64,000 nt of DNA from Alphaproteobacteria bacterium (GTDB lineage: Bacteria > Pseudomonadota > Alphaproteobacteria > CAAHEQ01 > UBA3637). The notes below the pieces were generated by a model. The model searched no databases, was not told the DNA's origin, and was given only the letters and a program-made list of their open reading frames with translations. Made by a program: the position numbers and the translations under genes. Shown piece by piece: positions 1 to 8,746 of this stretch (position 1 is the first letter of the stretch; each line of letters starts with the position of its first letter). The stretch lies in NCBI GenBank assembly GCA_017466695.1, contig JAFTTR010000002.1, forward strand, positions 1-64,000, read 5' to 3'.

Positions 1-989
1 ATGGTACCTTCATTATAAATCGCCCCACCTAAAATATCATTTGATCCCTGACCTGTTGTTGATATATTTTTATCAAATAATGCCCCTTGATTAAATGTGA
101 TCGTTCCTTGCATGGCATTATAAATGGCACCCCCTTTATTTGTACCACCTATATTTGCTAAATTTTCTGTGAACGTTGCATAGCCATCGAATGTGATATT
201 CATTTGCTCGGAACCATAATTTACACCATTATAAATGGCGCCCCCATATTTACCCGAGTTTTTTGTAAATGTACTTTCCTTAAAAATCATCGTACCTTCA
301 TTATAAATCACCCCACCTTGAGCATAGGGACCACCGACTGAATTACCACTAAATGTTGCTATATCGTTAAAAGTGATAGTTCCATAATCATTATAAATCG
401 CCCCACCTTGAGCCACATCACCTTCAGCTGTTGCTGCATTATCTGTGAATGTAACTTCTTTTTCAAACATGATAGTGCCACCATTATAAATCGCCCCACC
501 ATATGCCCAAGAAGAGCCATTTCCCGTTGTTGATAGCGTATTTTTTGAAAACGCAGTCGTCACATCAAATGTAATATCCTCCCAATTATAAATAGCGCCT
601 CCAAGAACCTCACCATAAGGGGAACGGGATATTGAATTATTTTCAAACAAAAGCAATGGATCCGTTGTTTCATCTGAATTGATAAATTCAAGAGTTTTAC
701 CACTATTTACATAAAAAACACCACCGTAAGATGATGATTGTTTCACCGTATATGTTAAATTCTTACCAGCAAGATCAATGGTTGTATCTTTTGAAACAGT
801 TGTTCCTGTTGTTTTAACAATAGTTTCTAACTCTTCAGAGGGTGTTACTATTGTTTGCGCTTTTAATGCGATTGGAGAAATCAGTATCAAAATAGCTAAC
901 ATCTTTATATTTATAAGAAAACACTTCTTAAGCACACGAAAATATTCATTTTTAGACCCTTTAAGGGTGTTTTGAGATAAGTTTTGCAT
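1..989 (-). CDS. Polymorphic-membrane-protein/autotransporter-like surface protein, 3' end cut by window edge
   Basis: The frame read leftwards from an ATG at 989 stays open to base 1, so the gene is truncated by the window (about 329 codons visible). A strong AAGGAGG lies just upstream of the start. The N-terminus has a long basic region, a hydrophobic stretch and an Ala-Gln cleavage-like end (residues about 1-46), as in autotransporter signal peptides. The rest consists of imperfect repeats containing GGAIYN followed by 'TITF...ATF..N', seen about seven times, which fits a right-handed beta-helix passenger. Known beta-helix adhesins and Chlamydia Pmp proteins carry similar GGAI repeats. The C-terminal barrel is expected outside the window but is not seen. 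Function as an adhesin is inferred. Confidence 0.85.
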   Translation of the reverse strand, partial: MQNLSQNTLKGSKNEYFRVLKKCFLINIKMLAILILISPIALKAQTIVTPSEELETIVKTTGTTVSKDTTIDLAGKNLTYTVKQSSSYGGVFYVNSGKTLEFINSDETTDPLLLFENNSISRSPYGEVLGGAIYNWEDITFDVTTAFSKNTLSTTGNGSSWAYGGAIYNGGTIMFEKEVTFTDNAATAEGDVAQGGAIYNDYGTITFNDIATFSGNSVGGPYAQGGVIYNEGTMIFKESTFTKNSGKYGGAIYNGVNYGSEQMNITFDGYATFTENLANIGGTNKGGAIYNAMQGTITFNQGALFDKNISTTGQGSNDILGGAIYNEGT

Positions 990-1098
990 GAAATGCCTCC
1001 TTAAAAATAAAAAAAATGTTTACATGTGCGTATCCTTTTGTTAATTGTGGTGGGAAAAATTACCTTGCATACAATGATAACCCCTCTCCCATACTTTA

Positions 1099-1104
1099 AT
1101 TATA
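1099..1104 (-). promoter_or_regulatory. -10 box for the surface-protein gene
   Basis: A perfect TATAAT reads on the minus strand about 110 bases upstream of the ATG at 989. No good -35 is visible at the normal distance. The stretch 990-1301 otherwise holds only AT-rich leader sequence and the tRNA-Val terminator. Confidence 0.4.
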
Positions 1105-1265
1105 CCACGGGTTTTGACTTTTGAGCCAAAAATTCCCAAAAAAAATTCGTGTTTTTTAAGAATTTTCTTGTACTATATTGAAAAATAAAGATTATTTTTT
1201 GTATAAAAATAAGGCAAAAATCTTATTTTTTGATTTTTTTTTTGAATTCTACCCCTTAAAAAGGT

Positions 1266-1300
1266 TAAAAAAAAGCCCCCATAGAAAGGAGCTTTTTTTA
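1266..1300 (-). terminator. Terminator of tRNA-Val
   Basis: On the minus strand a hairpin with A-rich/GCTCC and GGGGGC/T-rich arms is followed by eight T's. It lies directly downstream of tRNA-Val. Confidence 0.8.
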
Positions 1301-1301
1301 T

Positions 1302-1378
1302 TGGTGGGTGTAGCTGGACTCGAACCAGCGACCTCTACGATGTGAACGGAGCGCTCTAACCAACTGAGCTATACACCC
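1302..1378 (-). tRNA. tRNA-Val (anticodon CAC)
   Basis: A 77-nt cloverleaf with acceptor GGGTGTA/TACACCC, encoded CCA, a T arm with GGTTCGAGTCC and anticodon loop TTCACAT, which gives CAC (reads GUG). One C-U mismatch is seen in the anticodon stem. It lies divergently beside valS, the gene for its own synthetase. Confidence 0.95.
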
Positions 1379-1390
1379 TAAATCAAAGCA

Positions 1391-1419
1391 TTTATATATC
1401 TAATCATCTCTATTGTCAA
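1391..1419 (-). promoter_or_regulatory. tRNA-Val promoter
   Basis: TTGACA (1414-1419) and TATAAA (1391-1396), separated by 17 bases, on the minus strand. The tRNA begins about a dozen bases after the -10. Confidence 0.75.
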
Positions 1420-1470
1420 GAGCTATTTTTTTAATTTATGTAATTTATCAATTTTTTATGCAGATAATTC

Positions 1471-1499
1471 TTGCTTTTATAAATGCTTTCAGCTACAAT
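1471..1499 (+). promoter_or_regulatory. valS promoter
   Basis: TTGCTT (1471-1476), a 17-base spacer and TACAAT (1494-1499), upstream of the valS ATG at 1536. Confidence 0.65.
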
Positions 1500-1535
1500 A
1501 ATTAAAGTTTTTTTAATTTTTTTTAAGGATAAATC

Positions 1536-4139
1536 ATGCAATATAAAAATGAAAAGAAATTAGACGATAAATTTAATCCATCTGAGATTGAAAATAGAGC
1601 CATTCGCTTTTGGGAAGAAAATAATGTTTATGCATTTGATAAAACAGCAACAAGAGATAACACTTTTGTGGTTGATACCCCTCCTCCAACAGTTTCCGGC
1701 TCATTGCACATTGGTCACATCTTTTCATATACACAAACAGACGTGATGGTTCGTTATAACCGTATGAAGGGAAAATCTATCTTCTATCCAATCGGATGGG
1801 ATGATAATGGTCTCCCAACGGAACGTCGTGTTCAAAACTATTATAATATTGCTTGTAACCCTAACATTCCTTATGATAAGGATTTTAAACCTGTTCACAA
1901 CCCTAAAAATGAAGGGAAACGTCAAGAAGTTTCTCGTCAAAACTTTATTGAAGCTTGTGAAGAACTCACAGCTATGGATGAAAAAGCTTTCGAGGATATT
2001 TTCCACCATATTGGGCACTCATATGACTGGTCACTCAAATATACAACCATTGGACCAAAAGCTATTCAAGAAGCTCAAAAATCTTTCTTAGATTTAATTG
2101 ATAAAGGTATGGCTAAATCAGTTGAAGCCCCAACTATGTGGGATGTTACTTTCCAATCAGCTATCGCTCAAGCTGAAATTGAAGATAGAGAAACAGCCGG
2201 TTTCTTCCACGATATTACATTTAAAGTTGAAAATAGTGACACAACATTTACAATTGCAACAACTCGTCCTGAATTTTTGCCAGCTTGTATTGCTGTTGTG
2301 GCTCACCCTGATGATGAAAGATACAAACCTTTCTTTGGGAAAAAGGCAATTGTTCCATTATTTGACATTCCTGTTCCAATTGTTCCTTCTGAACATGCCG
2401 AAATGGACAAAGGGACTGGTATTATGATGGTTTGTACTTTTGGGGATGCAGCTGACGTTGCTTGGTGGAAACAATCTGGCTTACCCATTAAACAGATTAT
2501 CGGTTTAGATGGCCGTATCATGAACATCACATATGGCGAAGGGGCTTTTGTTTCTTTAAATGTTGAAAAAGCAAAAACAAACTTTGCCCGTATGGCAGGA
2601 CTTAAAGTCAAAGATGCCAGAGCTCAAGTTGTTGAAATGCTCAAAGAAGAGAACGCTCTCATTGGTGAGCCAAAACCACTCATGCATCCTGTTAAATTCT
2701 ACGAAAAAGGAAGCATTCCTCTTGAGTTTGTTTCTTCTCGTCAATGGTTTATTTCTATTTTAAAATATAAAGAAGAACTTTTAAAATTAGGAAGAAATAT
2801 TCAATGGACCCCAGCTCACATGCAATCTCGCTACGAAGCTTGGGTTGAAGGTCTTAATCAAGATTGGTGTATTTCACGTCAACGTTTCTTTGGGGTTCCA
2901 TTCCCTGTATGGTATCCATTAGATGCTGAAGGGGTCATTGATTATGATCATCCAATTTATGCCTCATTAGACCAACTTCCTGTCGACCCAGCAACAATGA
3001 CACCAGCTGGTTATACAGAAGAAATGCGTGATAAACCAAATGGATTTACAGCTGATAAAGATGTTATGGACACTTGGGCCACCAGTTCTTTAACCCCTCA
3101 AATCGCATTGGCTCATGCTCCTGAAGGCCATCATTTAAGTTTACCTTTTGATGTACGCCCTCAAGCGCACGATATTATTCGTACATGGGCATTTTATACC
3201 ATTATGAAAGCATTTGCCCATGAGGGAAAAGAGCCATGGCATGGCGCATTAATCAGCGGCTTTATTTTGGACCCTGATCGCAAAAAAATGAGCAAATCTA
3301 AAGGTAACGTTGTTACCCCAATGGATTTATTAGTCAAACACTCTGCTGATGCTGTTCGTTATTGGGCATCACGTGCTAAATTGGGTATTGATACGGCATT
3401 TGAAGAACAAATTATGGAACAAGGCAGAAAATTAACCATGAAAATCTTCAATGCAAGTAAATTTGCTTTTATGATGGTTGAAAAATCAGGTGTTTCCTTG
3501 TCAGAAAACTATATCAATAATATCACATCTGATTTAGACAAAGCTTGGGCAATGAAACTCAAGGAAGTTGTCACAAGTGCAAATCGTGCCTTTGAAAACA
3601 ACGATTATGCATTTGCGCTTGAATTGACTGAAAAATGCTTCTGGGATTTCTGCGACAACTATCTTGAATTAATTAAAGGAAGAGCTTACAGCGAAAATCC
3701 TGTTTCAGCTGTTTCATCACTGATGCTCACAATTGATGTGTTAATGCGCTTGTTCGCCCCTGCTCTTGCCTTTACAAGTGAAGAAATTTGGCAATCACGC
3801 CCATGGGCAAACTCAGAACAATCTATTCATAAAATGCCATTCCCTTCTGCTGAAGAATTTGCTTCAATTCAAGGAAACGCCAATATTTATGACCAAGCTG
3901 TTCTTTTAATCAACTTGATTAGAAAAGAAAAAGCAGAGCAAAAACGTTCTATTAAAACTCCAGTGTTAGAGTTAAAAGTTTCAGTTCCTGAAACAGTTAT
4001 TGAACTTCAAGCTCTTTCAAAAGAAGATATCATCAATGCTGCAAACATTAAAGAAAGTAATATTTCGTTTGCTATTGGTTCGACACTTTCTTTAACAAAT
4101 TGTGTTTTTGGAGAAGATGAAAAGAAAATAAAAGCTTAA
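1536..4139 (+). CDS. valS: Valyl-tRNA synthetase, archaeal/rickettsial type
   Basis: Charges tRNA-Val with valine in the cytoplasm. The class I signatures are clear: HIGH at residues 58-61 inside 'SGSLHIGHIF', and KMSKS near residue 584. The 867-aa length and the 'GWDDNGLPTERRVQ' block resemble the compact archaeal-like ValRS known from Rickettsia. The long C-terminal coiled-coil arm of the usual bacterial enzyme (about 950 aa) appears to be missing. An aminoacyl editing domain is expected between the halves of the Rossmann fold. tRNA-Val(CAC) is divergent immediately upstream. A GT8 gene follows 26 bases downstream and may be cotranscribed. Assignment is secure; the lineage statement rests on recalled resemblance. 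Confidence 0.97.
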   Translation: MQYKNEKKLDDKFNPSEIENRAIRFWEENNVYAFDKTATRDNTFVVDTPPPTVSGSLHIGHIFSYTQTDVMVRYNRMKGKSIFYPIGWDDNGLPTERRVQNYYNIACNPNIPYDKDFKPVHNPKNEGKRQEVSRQNFIEACEELTAMDEKAFEDIFHHIGHSYDWSLKYTTIGPKAIQEAQKSFLDLIDKGMAKSVEAPTMWDVTFQSAIAQAEIEDRETAGFFHDITFKVENSDTTFTIATTRPEFLPACIAVVAHPDDERYKPFFGKKAIVPLFDIPVPIVPSEHAEMDKGTGIMMVCTFGDAADVAWWKQSGLPIKQIIGLDGRIMNITYGEGAFVSLNVEKAKTNFARMAGLKVKDARAQVVEMLKEENALIGEPKPLMHPVKFYEKGSIPLEFVSSRQWFISILKYKEELLKLGRNIQWTPAHMQSRYEAWVEGLNQDWCISRQRFFGVPFPVWYPLDAEGVIDYDHPIYASLDQLPVDPATMTPAGYTEEMRDKPNGFTADKDVMDTWATSSLTPQIALAHAPEGHHLSLPFDVRPQAHDIIRTWAFYTIMKAFAHEGKEPWHGALISGFILDPDRKKMSKSKGNVVTPMDLLVKHSADAVRYWASRAKLGIDTAFEEQIMEQGRKLTMKIFNASKFAFMMVEKSGVSLSENYINNITSDLDKAWAMKLKEVVTSANRAFENNDYAFALELTEKCFWDFCDNYLELIKGRAYSENPVSAVSSLMLTIDVLMRLFAPALAFTSEEIWQSRPWANSEQSIHKMPFPSAEEFASIQGNANIYDQAVLLINLIRKEKAEQKRSIKTPVLELKVSVPETVIELQALSKEDIINAANIKESNISFAIGSTLSLTNCVFGEDEKKIKA

Positions 4140-4165
4140 TATTTTTTATTTCAGGGGGTAAAGCG

Positions 4166-5134
4166 ATGAAACGATTTTTAAAAAACCTTATCATTGTGTT
4201 TTTAATTTGTTTTATCGCTTTATTTCTATCCTTTTATTTTGAAGAGCAAAAATTTTTAACTCAAAATACAAAAAAATTACAAACTGATACACCTATTACC
4301 CTTGTTTTTGCCGGAGATGATAATTACGTTATCCCCCTCAGTGTGGCTTTAACTTCACTCAATATGAATACAAAAACACCTGTCGAAGCGTTTATTTTGA
4401 CAGAAGGGTTTTCAGACAAGAACAAATATTTTTTCAGACATCTTGATCACAAACTTGCCAATGTTGATATTCGTGTTGTATTGGTTGAATCTACAGAATT
4501 TGAAGGATTCCCAGTGAATGATAGATGGAGCAAAAGTATTTATTTTAGATATTTAATACCGACCTTGCTCCCCTCTTATAAACGAGCCCTTTATTTAGAT
4601 GGAGATTTGCTTATTTTAAAAGATTTAAATTCCCTTTTTCATATTGATTTAAAAGACAATTTAGTTGCTGGAGTTTCAGATTTATTTGAAAAAGACTTTT
4701 TATCTTACCCTCTTTTTAAGAAGCATGCTTTTTATATCAATTCAGGTGTTTTGTTGATGGATTTAGAAAATTTACGTTATTCAAAAACAACATCTCAATT
4801 ATTTAAAACAACAGAAGAATATAAAGATAAATTCACTCATTATGACCAAGATGCTATTAATTTGGCTTTAAATGGTAAAATAATGTTGTTACCAACAAAA
4901 TATAATGCACATCAACGTACACATACGCCTTTTAACAAAACAATTTATCATTATAGTGGGAAAGAAAAACCTTGGAAATCAAAAGATTTTTCATTTTTTG
5001 AGTGGAACAAATACGCTTCTTACACACAGGCTCTTTTGAATGACAACCCTTGGCCACGTAAAGCCTATATAAATTCTCTTTTGAGTAAAATAGTTTATTA
5101 TCCTCTCTTTTTTATAAACAAATATTTATACTAG
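4166..5134 (+). CDS. Family 8 glycosyltransferase with N-terminal membrane anchor
   Basis: Expected to transfer a hexose from a nucleotide sugar onto LPS or another surface glycan. A basic N-terminus followed by one hydrophobic helix (about residues 5-25) places the catalytic domain at the inner membrane. The GT-A features of GT8 are visible: 'VFAGDDNYV' near the start, the metal-binding D-G-D in 'LYLDGDLLIL', and the C-terminal H-x-x-G-x-x-K-P-W as 'HYSGKEKPW'. RBS AGGGGG lies ahead of the start. The stop overlaps the convergent AlkD-like gene by 4 bases. Donor and acceptor cannot be deduced. Confidence 0.88.
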   Translation: MKRFLKNLIIVFLICFIALFLSFYFEEQKFLTQNTKKLQTDTPITLVFAGDDNYVIPLSVALTSLNMNTKTPVEAFILTEGFSDKNKYFFRHLDHKLANVDIRVVLVESTEFEGFPVNDRWSKSIYFRYLIPTLLPSYKRALYLDGDLLILKDLNSLFHIDLKDNLVAGVSDLFEKDFLSYPLFKKHAFYINSGVLLMDLENLRYSKTTSQLFKTTEEYKDKFTHYDQDAINLALNGKIMLLPTKYNAHQRTHTPFNKTIYHYSGKEKPWKSKDFSFFEWNKYASYTQALLNDNPWPRKAYINSLLSKIVYYPLFFINKYLY

Positions 5135-5823
5135 TATTTTTTTAACGCTCTTAAACTTGAGAACCACTTTTTATCAACAGCTTTCGATTCACAGATTTTT
5201 TGTATAGCACGATTGAATGTTTGTGCATCTAGTTTTGATTCTTTTAAATATACAAACGTTTGTTCCGGGTACTTGATAAAACAAATAGATAATAACCAGG
5301 CAGCCCCCATTTGAGCATAATATCCTTGATGATTAAAATCATCTAATGCTTTAAAAATAAAAGGCAAATATTTCTTCTCAACAAAGTGAAATAAAAGTAA
5401 AACAAGGGCAAATCGCACCTCAAATTCTTGTGTGGACTTTAAATAAGAAGATAAAAATTCAAGAGTTTCGTTTGGAAATTGGGAAACACTTTTTAAATAA
5501 GTACAAAACGTATCACACACAGCCCAATTATTAATTTTAGGGACAAATGCTTTGACTTTTTCAAAATCAAAATTCTTTTGCGTTTTATAACCAATTATCA
5601 GCGCTTGTAACAGTGCTTCCTCTAAATAAATAGGTTCATTTAATAAATAAGTTTCATCCTGGTTATTTTTAATTATTCCTTTTGCCATATGTTTCAAAAA
5701 AGGCATTCGAACCCCTATGATTTTTTCAACATTAGGGATTAATTTTGACATAAATTTTTGATATTTATAATCTTTCTGGCATAATAATATATTTTGTACT
5801 TCATTATATAACATATTACTCAT
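5131..5823 (-). CDS. DNA alkylation repair protein, AlkD/HEAT-like
   Basis: The family excises alkylated bases using a curved HEAT-like helical scaffold. The sequence opens with 'YQKFMSKLIPNVEKIIGVR', followed by a proline and a chain of amphipathic helices, which is the standard AlkD start. I chose the ATG at 5823. An in-frame ATG at 5952 would lie inside the divergent neighbour and adds 43 residues without family resemblance. No clear RBS marks any of the candidate starts (5823, 5814, 5850), so the exact start is uncertain. Catalytic Asp/Trp positions could not be placed confidently. Confidence 0.75.
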   Translation of the reverse strand: MSNMLYNEVQNILLCQKDYKYQKFMSKLIPNVEKIIGVRMPFLKHMAKGIIKNNQDETYLLNEPIYLEEALLQALIIGYKTQKNFDFEKVKAFVPKINNWAVCDTFCTYLKSVSQFPNETLEFLSSYLKSTQEFEVRFALVLLLFHFVEKKYLPFIFKALDDFNHQGYYAQMGAAWLLSICFIKYPEQTFVYLKESKLDAQTFNRAIQKICESKAVDKKWFSSLRALKKY

Positions 5824-5928
5824 TATATCAAAATTCAAAAAAACTTCCATATTTTTCATTGATTTTGGCTCAAAATTATGATAATATTTTGTCAGATTTT
5901 TCCTGTAATCTATCGAAAGGATTTTATC

Positions 5929-6303
5929 ATGCTGAGACATATTAAAACTCATATATCAGAAATTTCATTAACAGAAGATGTTTATAATGAAGAAGGTAAA
6001 TTACTTTTCACAGTTCATCATGTTAAATCAGAAGAGGATAAAGAATATATCATCGACTACGTTAGGTCACATATTGAGCTCAATCAAGAAACACCTTTAG
6101 ATGCTTATCGCGAACTGTGTAAACAAGCTCTTGAAAAAGAAATCTCATCACCAAAAACAGCTGTTTCTTTAAAAGAAAAAAGAAATAATGATCCCAAATG
6201 GTTCGAATGCAAAGAGGCTGCTAAACTTCTTTTAAGAAAAGGAATGAGAAGTCAGGTCAAAAATTTGCTACGTGAATACAACAGAGGATTATCAAAAGTA
6301 TAA
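5929..6303 (+). CDS. Unrecognised small soluble protein
   Basis: A 124-aa charged, helix-rich protein rich in Lys and Glu, with no signal peptide or membrane helix. I do not recognise a family. The C-terminal 40 residues ('KWFECKEAAKLLLRKGMRSQ...') look like a basic helical hairpin that might bind nucleic acid; this is a guess. The start at 5929 is supported by GAAAGGA seven bases upstream. The upstream in-frame ATG at 5878 has no RBS. It sits just upstream of the tRNA-Thr promoter. Confidence 0.7.
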   Translation: MLRHIKTHISEISLTEDVYNEEGKLLFTVHHVKSEEDKEYIIDYVRSHIELNQETPLDAYRELCKQALEKEISSPKTAVSLKEKRNNDPKWFECKEAAKLLLRKGMRSQVKNLLREYNRGLSKV

Positions 6304-6320
6304 AAAAAAGAAAAAACAGC

Positions 6321-6349
6321 TTGACAAGTATTCAAATATTATATAAAAC
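6321..6349 (+). promoter_or_regulatory. tRNA-Thr promoter
   Basis: TTGACA (6321-6326), a 17-base spacer and TAAAAC (6344-6349), directly upstream of tRNA-Thr. Confidence 0.7.
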
Positions 6350-6359
6350 TATACGTATC

Positions 6360-6434
<75 letters not shown>

Positions 6435-6471
6435 TACAAAAACAGCCCTCATTTGAGGGCTGTTTTTTGTA
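6435..6471 (+). terminator. tRNA-Thr terminator
   Basis: Hairpin ACAGCCCTC/GAGGGCTGT followed by six T's, beginning at the end of the tRNA. Confidence 0.9.
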
Positions 6472-6608
6472 TGAGTAAAACTTTGAGAAGTGTACTCACG
6501 GGGGCAACGTGAGGCCGGTCACGAAGCGATAGCGAAGTGGATGCCGAAAGGCAGTCCCGAGTGAAACGAGTGGATAAGCGAAGCGAACATTCGAACGAGT
6601 GGCACCAT
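6436..6608 (+). repeat. GC-rich unit ending in a copy of the tRNA-Thr 3' end
   Basis: After the terminator comes a GC-rich tract of short stem-forming motifs (gccgaaaggc, cgagtgaaacgag). It ends with a 10-base exact copy of the tRNA 3' end (6599-6608), 173 bases after the original. Similar units follow tRNA-Asn and tRNA-Pro. A minus-strand frame stays open through part of it, but no convincing gene is seen. Confidence 0.7.
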
Positions 6609-6717
6609 GTTTTAAAGCCCTCTTTTAAACGAGGGCTTTTTCCTTTGTTTGCAAGCGTTTTGCTGAGTCCGATAGTGATGAGTCCAAAAAACGCCCAAAA
6701 TCACAAATTATCGGACT
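6599..6717. repeat. Half copy of the cassette-boundary element (copy B)
   Basis: Contains the tRNA-like gcaccatg, the AAAGCCCTC/GAGGGCTTT hairpin and the outer arm attatcggact (6707-6717). It lacks the opposite arm agtccgataat that copies C and D have; tRNA-flanking sequence takes its place. Bases 6706-6739 are identical to 10414-10447 at the end of the GNAT gene, so the element moved or duplicated with a gene tail. Confidence 0.7.
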
Positions 6718-6885
6718 ATTTCAGATCTGATTTTAATTTCATCCATGACTTTTGACATTTTAATATCCTTTCATTTGTTTTTGGATATTGTTTAGAATGT
6801 GTAAAGCAATGAATCTCTACTAAATTATTTTGAAAATTTTTTGTGTGATTGTATAAACTGCCCCAGGGGCAGATTATAAAAAACT

Positions 6886-8688
6886 CTATTTCTTATGTTT
6901 AACTATCTCATCTAATTTATCAAATAATATCTTAAACTCTAGAAATTCATTTTCTGGGAGTTTTGGTGCAATTTCTGTTGCTAAATTTCTCTTTTGGGCA
7001 TCACGAATAGTTAAAAGTTCAATTGTCTGAACCTGTCCATCACGTACAATAAATTTCCCTTTTTCATCAAGACATACTTCATAGGATAAATCTGAAAGAG
7101 AACGTAACACATCATCTGAGAAGTAATTTTCAATTTCAAATTTTTTACGTCGTTTATATTGTATTTTATGCTCTGGAACGGGTAGTGTTAATGCATAAAT
7201 ATTTGCATACCCATCTTTTTTCTTTACATAAAAATCTTTTTCTTTTTGAAAACCAAGCCCATTGGCTTGTCCGATTCCCTCGTGATCCGAATCAAAAAGT
7301 CCTATAATAATTACTGAATTAGGAATAGTATTTCTTAATTTTCTATTTAAATCTGGAGCTCCCTCCGATTCAATAAAATTATAAGGGCACTGGGTTGCAT
7401 ACAGCTTCTCCCATGCAGTTTCTAAAAGGATTTTGTCAAACTTCCCTTCTGTTGCGATAATACATTTTGACTTATCTTGAAATTCTTTTATTTTGCGTAT
7501 ATATTCTTCTTGTTCTTTTTCTAATTCTTTCCGTTCTTCCCAAAATGATCTCGTTAGTTTTTCTACGTCCTGAGCTTGTTCCACAAAACTTAATTCTTCT
7601 GCCAGTTTTTCGTACTCTGGGGTATTAAACAACAAACGCTGAATTTCTTGAATTGTTTTGATTTTAGTTAACTGCTTATCACCCTTGATATCTAAATAAA
7701 CTCTATAGAATTGAACAGAATTTTTCTCTTTTAAAAAGATAAAACAGGGAGAATGTGTGGTAATAAAAATTTGTGCATGCGAACGAAATTTATTATAAAA
7801 ATCTCCAGCCAATGCTTGGGCTTTTGAATATTCTAAAGAATTCTCTGGTTCCTCAAATCCCCAGATAAAATTTTGTTTGGCTTTTTTTGATAAATGAGCA
7901 ATGAAATAAGCTATATAACTCATTAAAATACCATCTCCGGAAGACATCAAATCAACTTCAACATTTTTAATGTTTTTTGAACGCCTTTTTTCTGGTTTTT
8001 TTATCTGAGTTTCAACATTGATATGGACAGAATTTAATAAATCATCAATATTTGAAGACAACGAGGCACGAGTTGGTAAGTTAATAAATTTTGAAAAATC
8101 CATACTAATATCTTTGGACTTTTGTTCTAGGATATCAGAAAGAGAGGAAACAGCTGTAGAAAATTCTTGTGATCTTTTTGTATCTCTTTGAATTAGGTCT
8201 TCAAATTTTTTAAACAAATTTTGCACAAACTTTCTATCTCGGATAGCCGGAATATATAAAAATTTAATTTTTCCTAAGAATAGAGAAAATTGTCGAATAA
8301 CATTTCCATCATTTTTCTCTATTCTTTTGTTTATTTCTGGATTAGAAGAGTAGTAAGTTGTTATTGGTGCATCACTATTCGCACTAAAGACTCTCTCAAC
8401 TTTAAAAGGCTTACTTAATGCGGCTTTTCCCGTTGGTTTAAAATGGATTGTGATTCTAACGTCTCTTTTTCCTCCTGATGAGCCAGTATAGCATTTGTTG
8501 TAATCCCTTAAATAATTATATGCCTCGTCTAATTGGGTTTGGGAGTTAAAAAAAAGATTTAATGCTTTTAAAATATTAGATTTTCCTGAATTATTTTTTC
8601 CAGAAAATACAGTAATATCCTCTGTCTTTATGGTTTCGTTACCAATGGACCTAAATCTATAAATTTCTACTTTTTCTATTATTTTCAT
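6886..8688 (-). CDS. OLD-family ATP-dependent nuclease (ABC-ATPase plus TOPRIM)
   Basis: OLD-family proteins are nucleases whose ABC-type ATPase controls a C-terminal TOPRIM domain; several act in phage defence. Walker A GKNNSGKS lies at residues 30-37, an ABC-signature-like SSGDG at 249-253, Walker B 'FIWGFEEP' at 274-281, and a switch histidine in TTHSP at 310-314. After a coiled-coil-like linker (about 360-405) the TOPRIM acidic residues follow as E414 ('ATEGKFDK') and D466/D468 ('LFDSDHEG'). At 600 aa it is full length. It is preceded by the HEPN-like gene 58 bases upstream on the same strand. No UvrD-like partner is adjacent, so it is not a Gabija pair. The defence role is inferred. Confidence 0.88.
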   Translation of the reverse strand: MKIIEKVEIYRFRSIGNETIKTEDITVFSGKNNSGKSNILKALNLFFNSQTQLDEAYNYLRDYNKCYTGSSGGKRDVRITIHFKPTGKAALSKPFKVERVFSANSDAPITTYYSSNPEINKRIEKNDGNVIRQFSLFLGKIKFLYIPAIRDRKFVQNLFKKFEDLIQRDTKRSQEFSTAVSSLSDILEQKSKDISMDFSKFINLPTRASLSSNIDDLLNSVHINVETQIKKPEKRRSKNIKNVEVDLMSSGDGILMSYIAYFIAHLSKKAKQNFIWGFEEPENSLEYSKAQALAGDFYNKFRSHAQIFITTHSPCFIFLKEKNSVQFYRVYLDIKGDKQLTKIKTIQEIQRLLFNTPEYEKLAEELSFVEQAQDVEKLTRSFWEERKELEKEQEEYIRKIKEFQDKSKCIIATEGKFDKILLETAWEKLYATQCPYNFIESEGAPDLNRKLRNTIPNSVIIIGLFDSDHEGIGQANGLGFQKEKDFYVKKKDGYANIYALTLPVPEHKIQYKRRKKFEIENYFSDDVLRSLSDLSYEVCLDEKGKFIVRDGQVQTIELLTIRDAQKRNLATEIAPKLPENEFLEFKILFDKLDEIVKHKK

Positions 8689-8746
8689 GAGATACCTTTT
8701 AATGTTACATAGTATCTCATATTTTTATAAAAAAGTATATACTTTT

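Noticed and set aside
778-975. A short plus-strand ORF at the left edge
   Set aside because: It is the antisense shadow of the GGAIYN-repeat gene, which has the RBS and signal peptide.
6537-6755. A 72-codon plus-strand ORF with an Arg-rich start
   Set aside because: It spans the tRNA-tail unit and element B, has no RBS and its composition follows the repeats; not supported as a gene.
6886-8688. Gabija GajA
   Set aside because: The TOPRIM ATPase is right, but no UvrD-like GajB is adjacent; the SF2 helicase at 52777 is far away and of another family.
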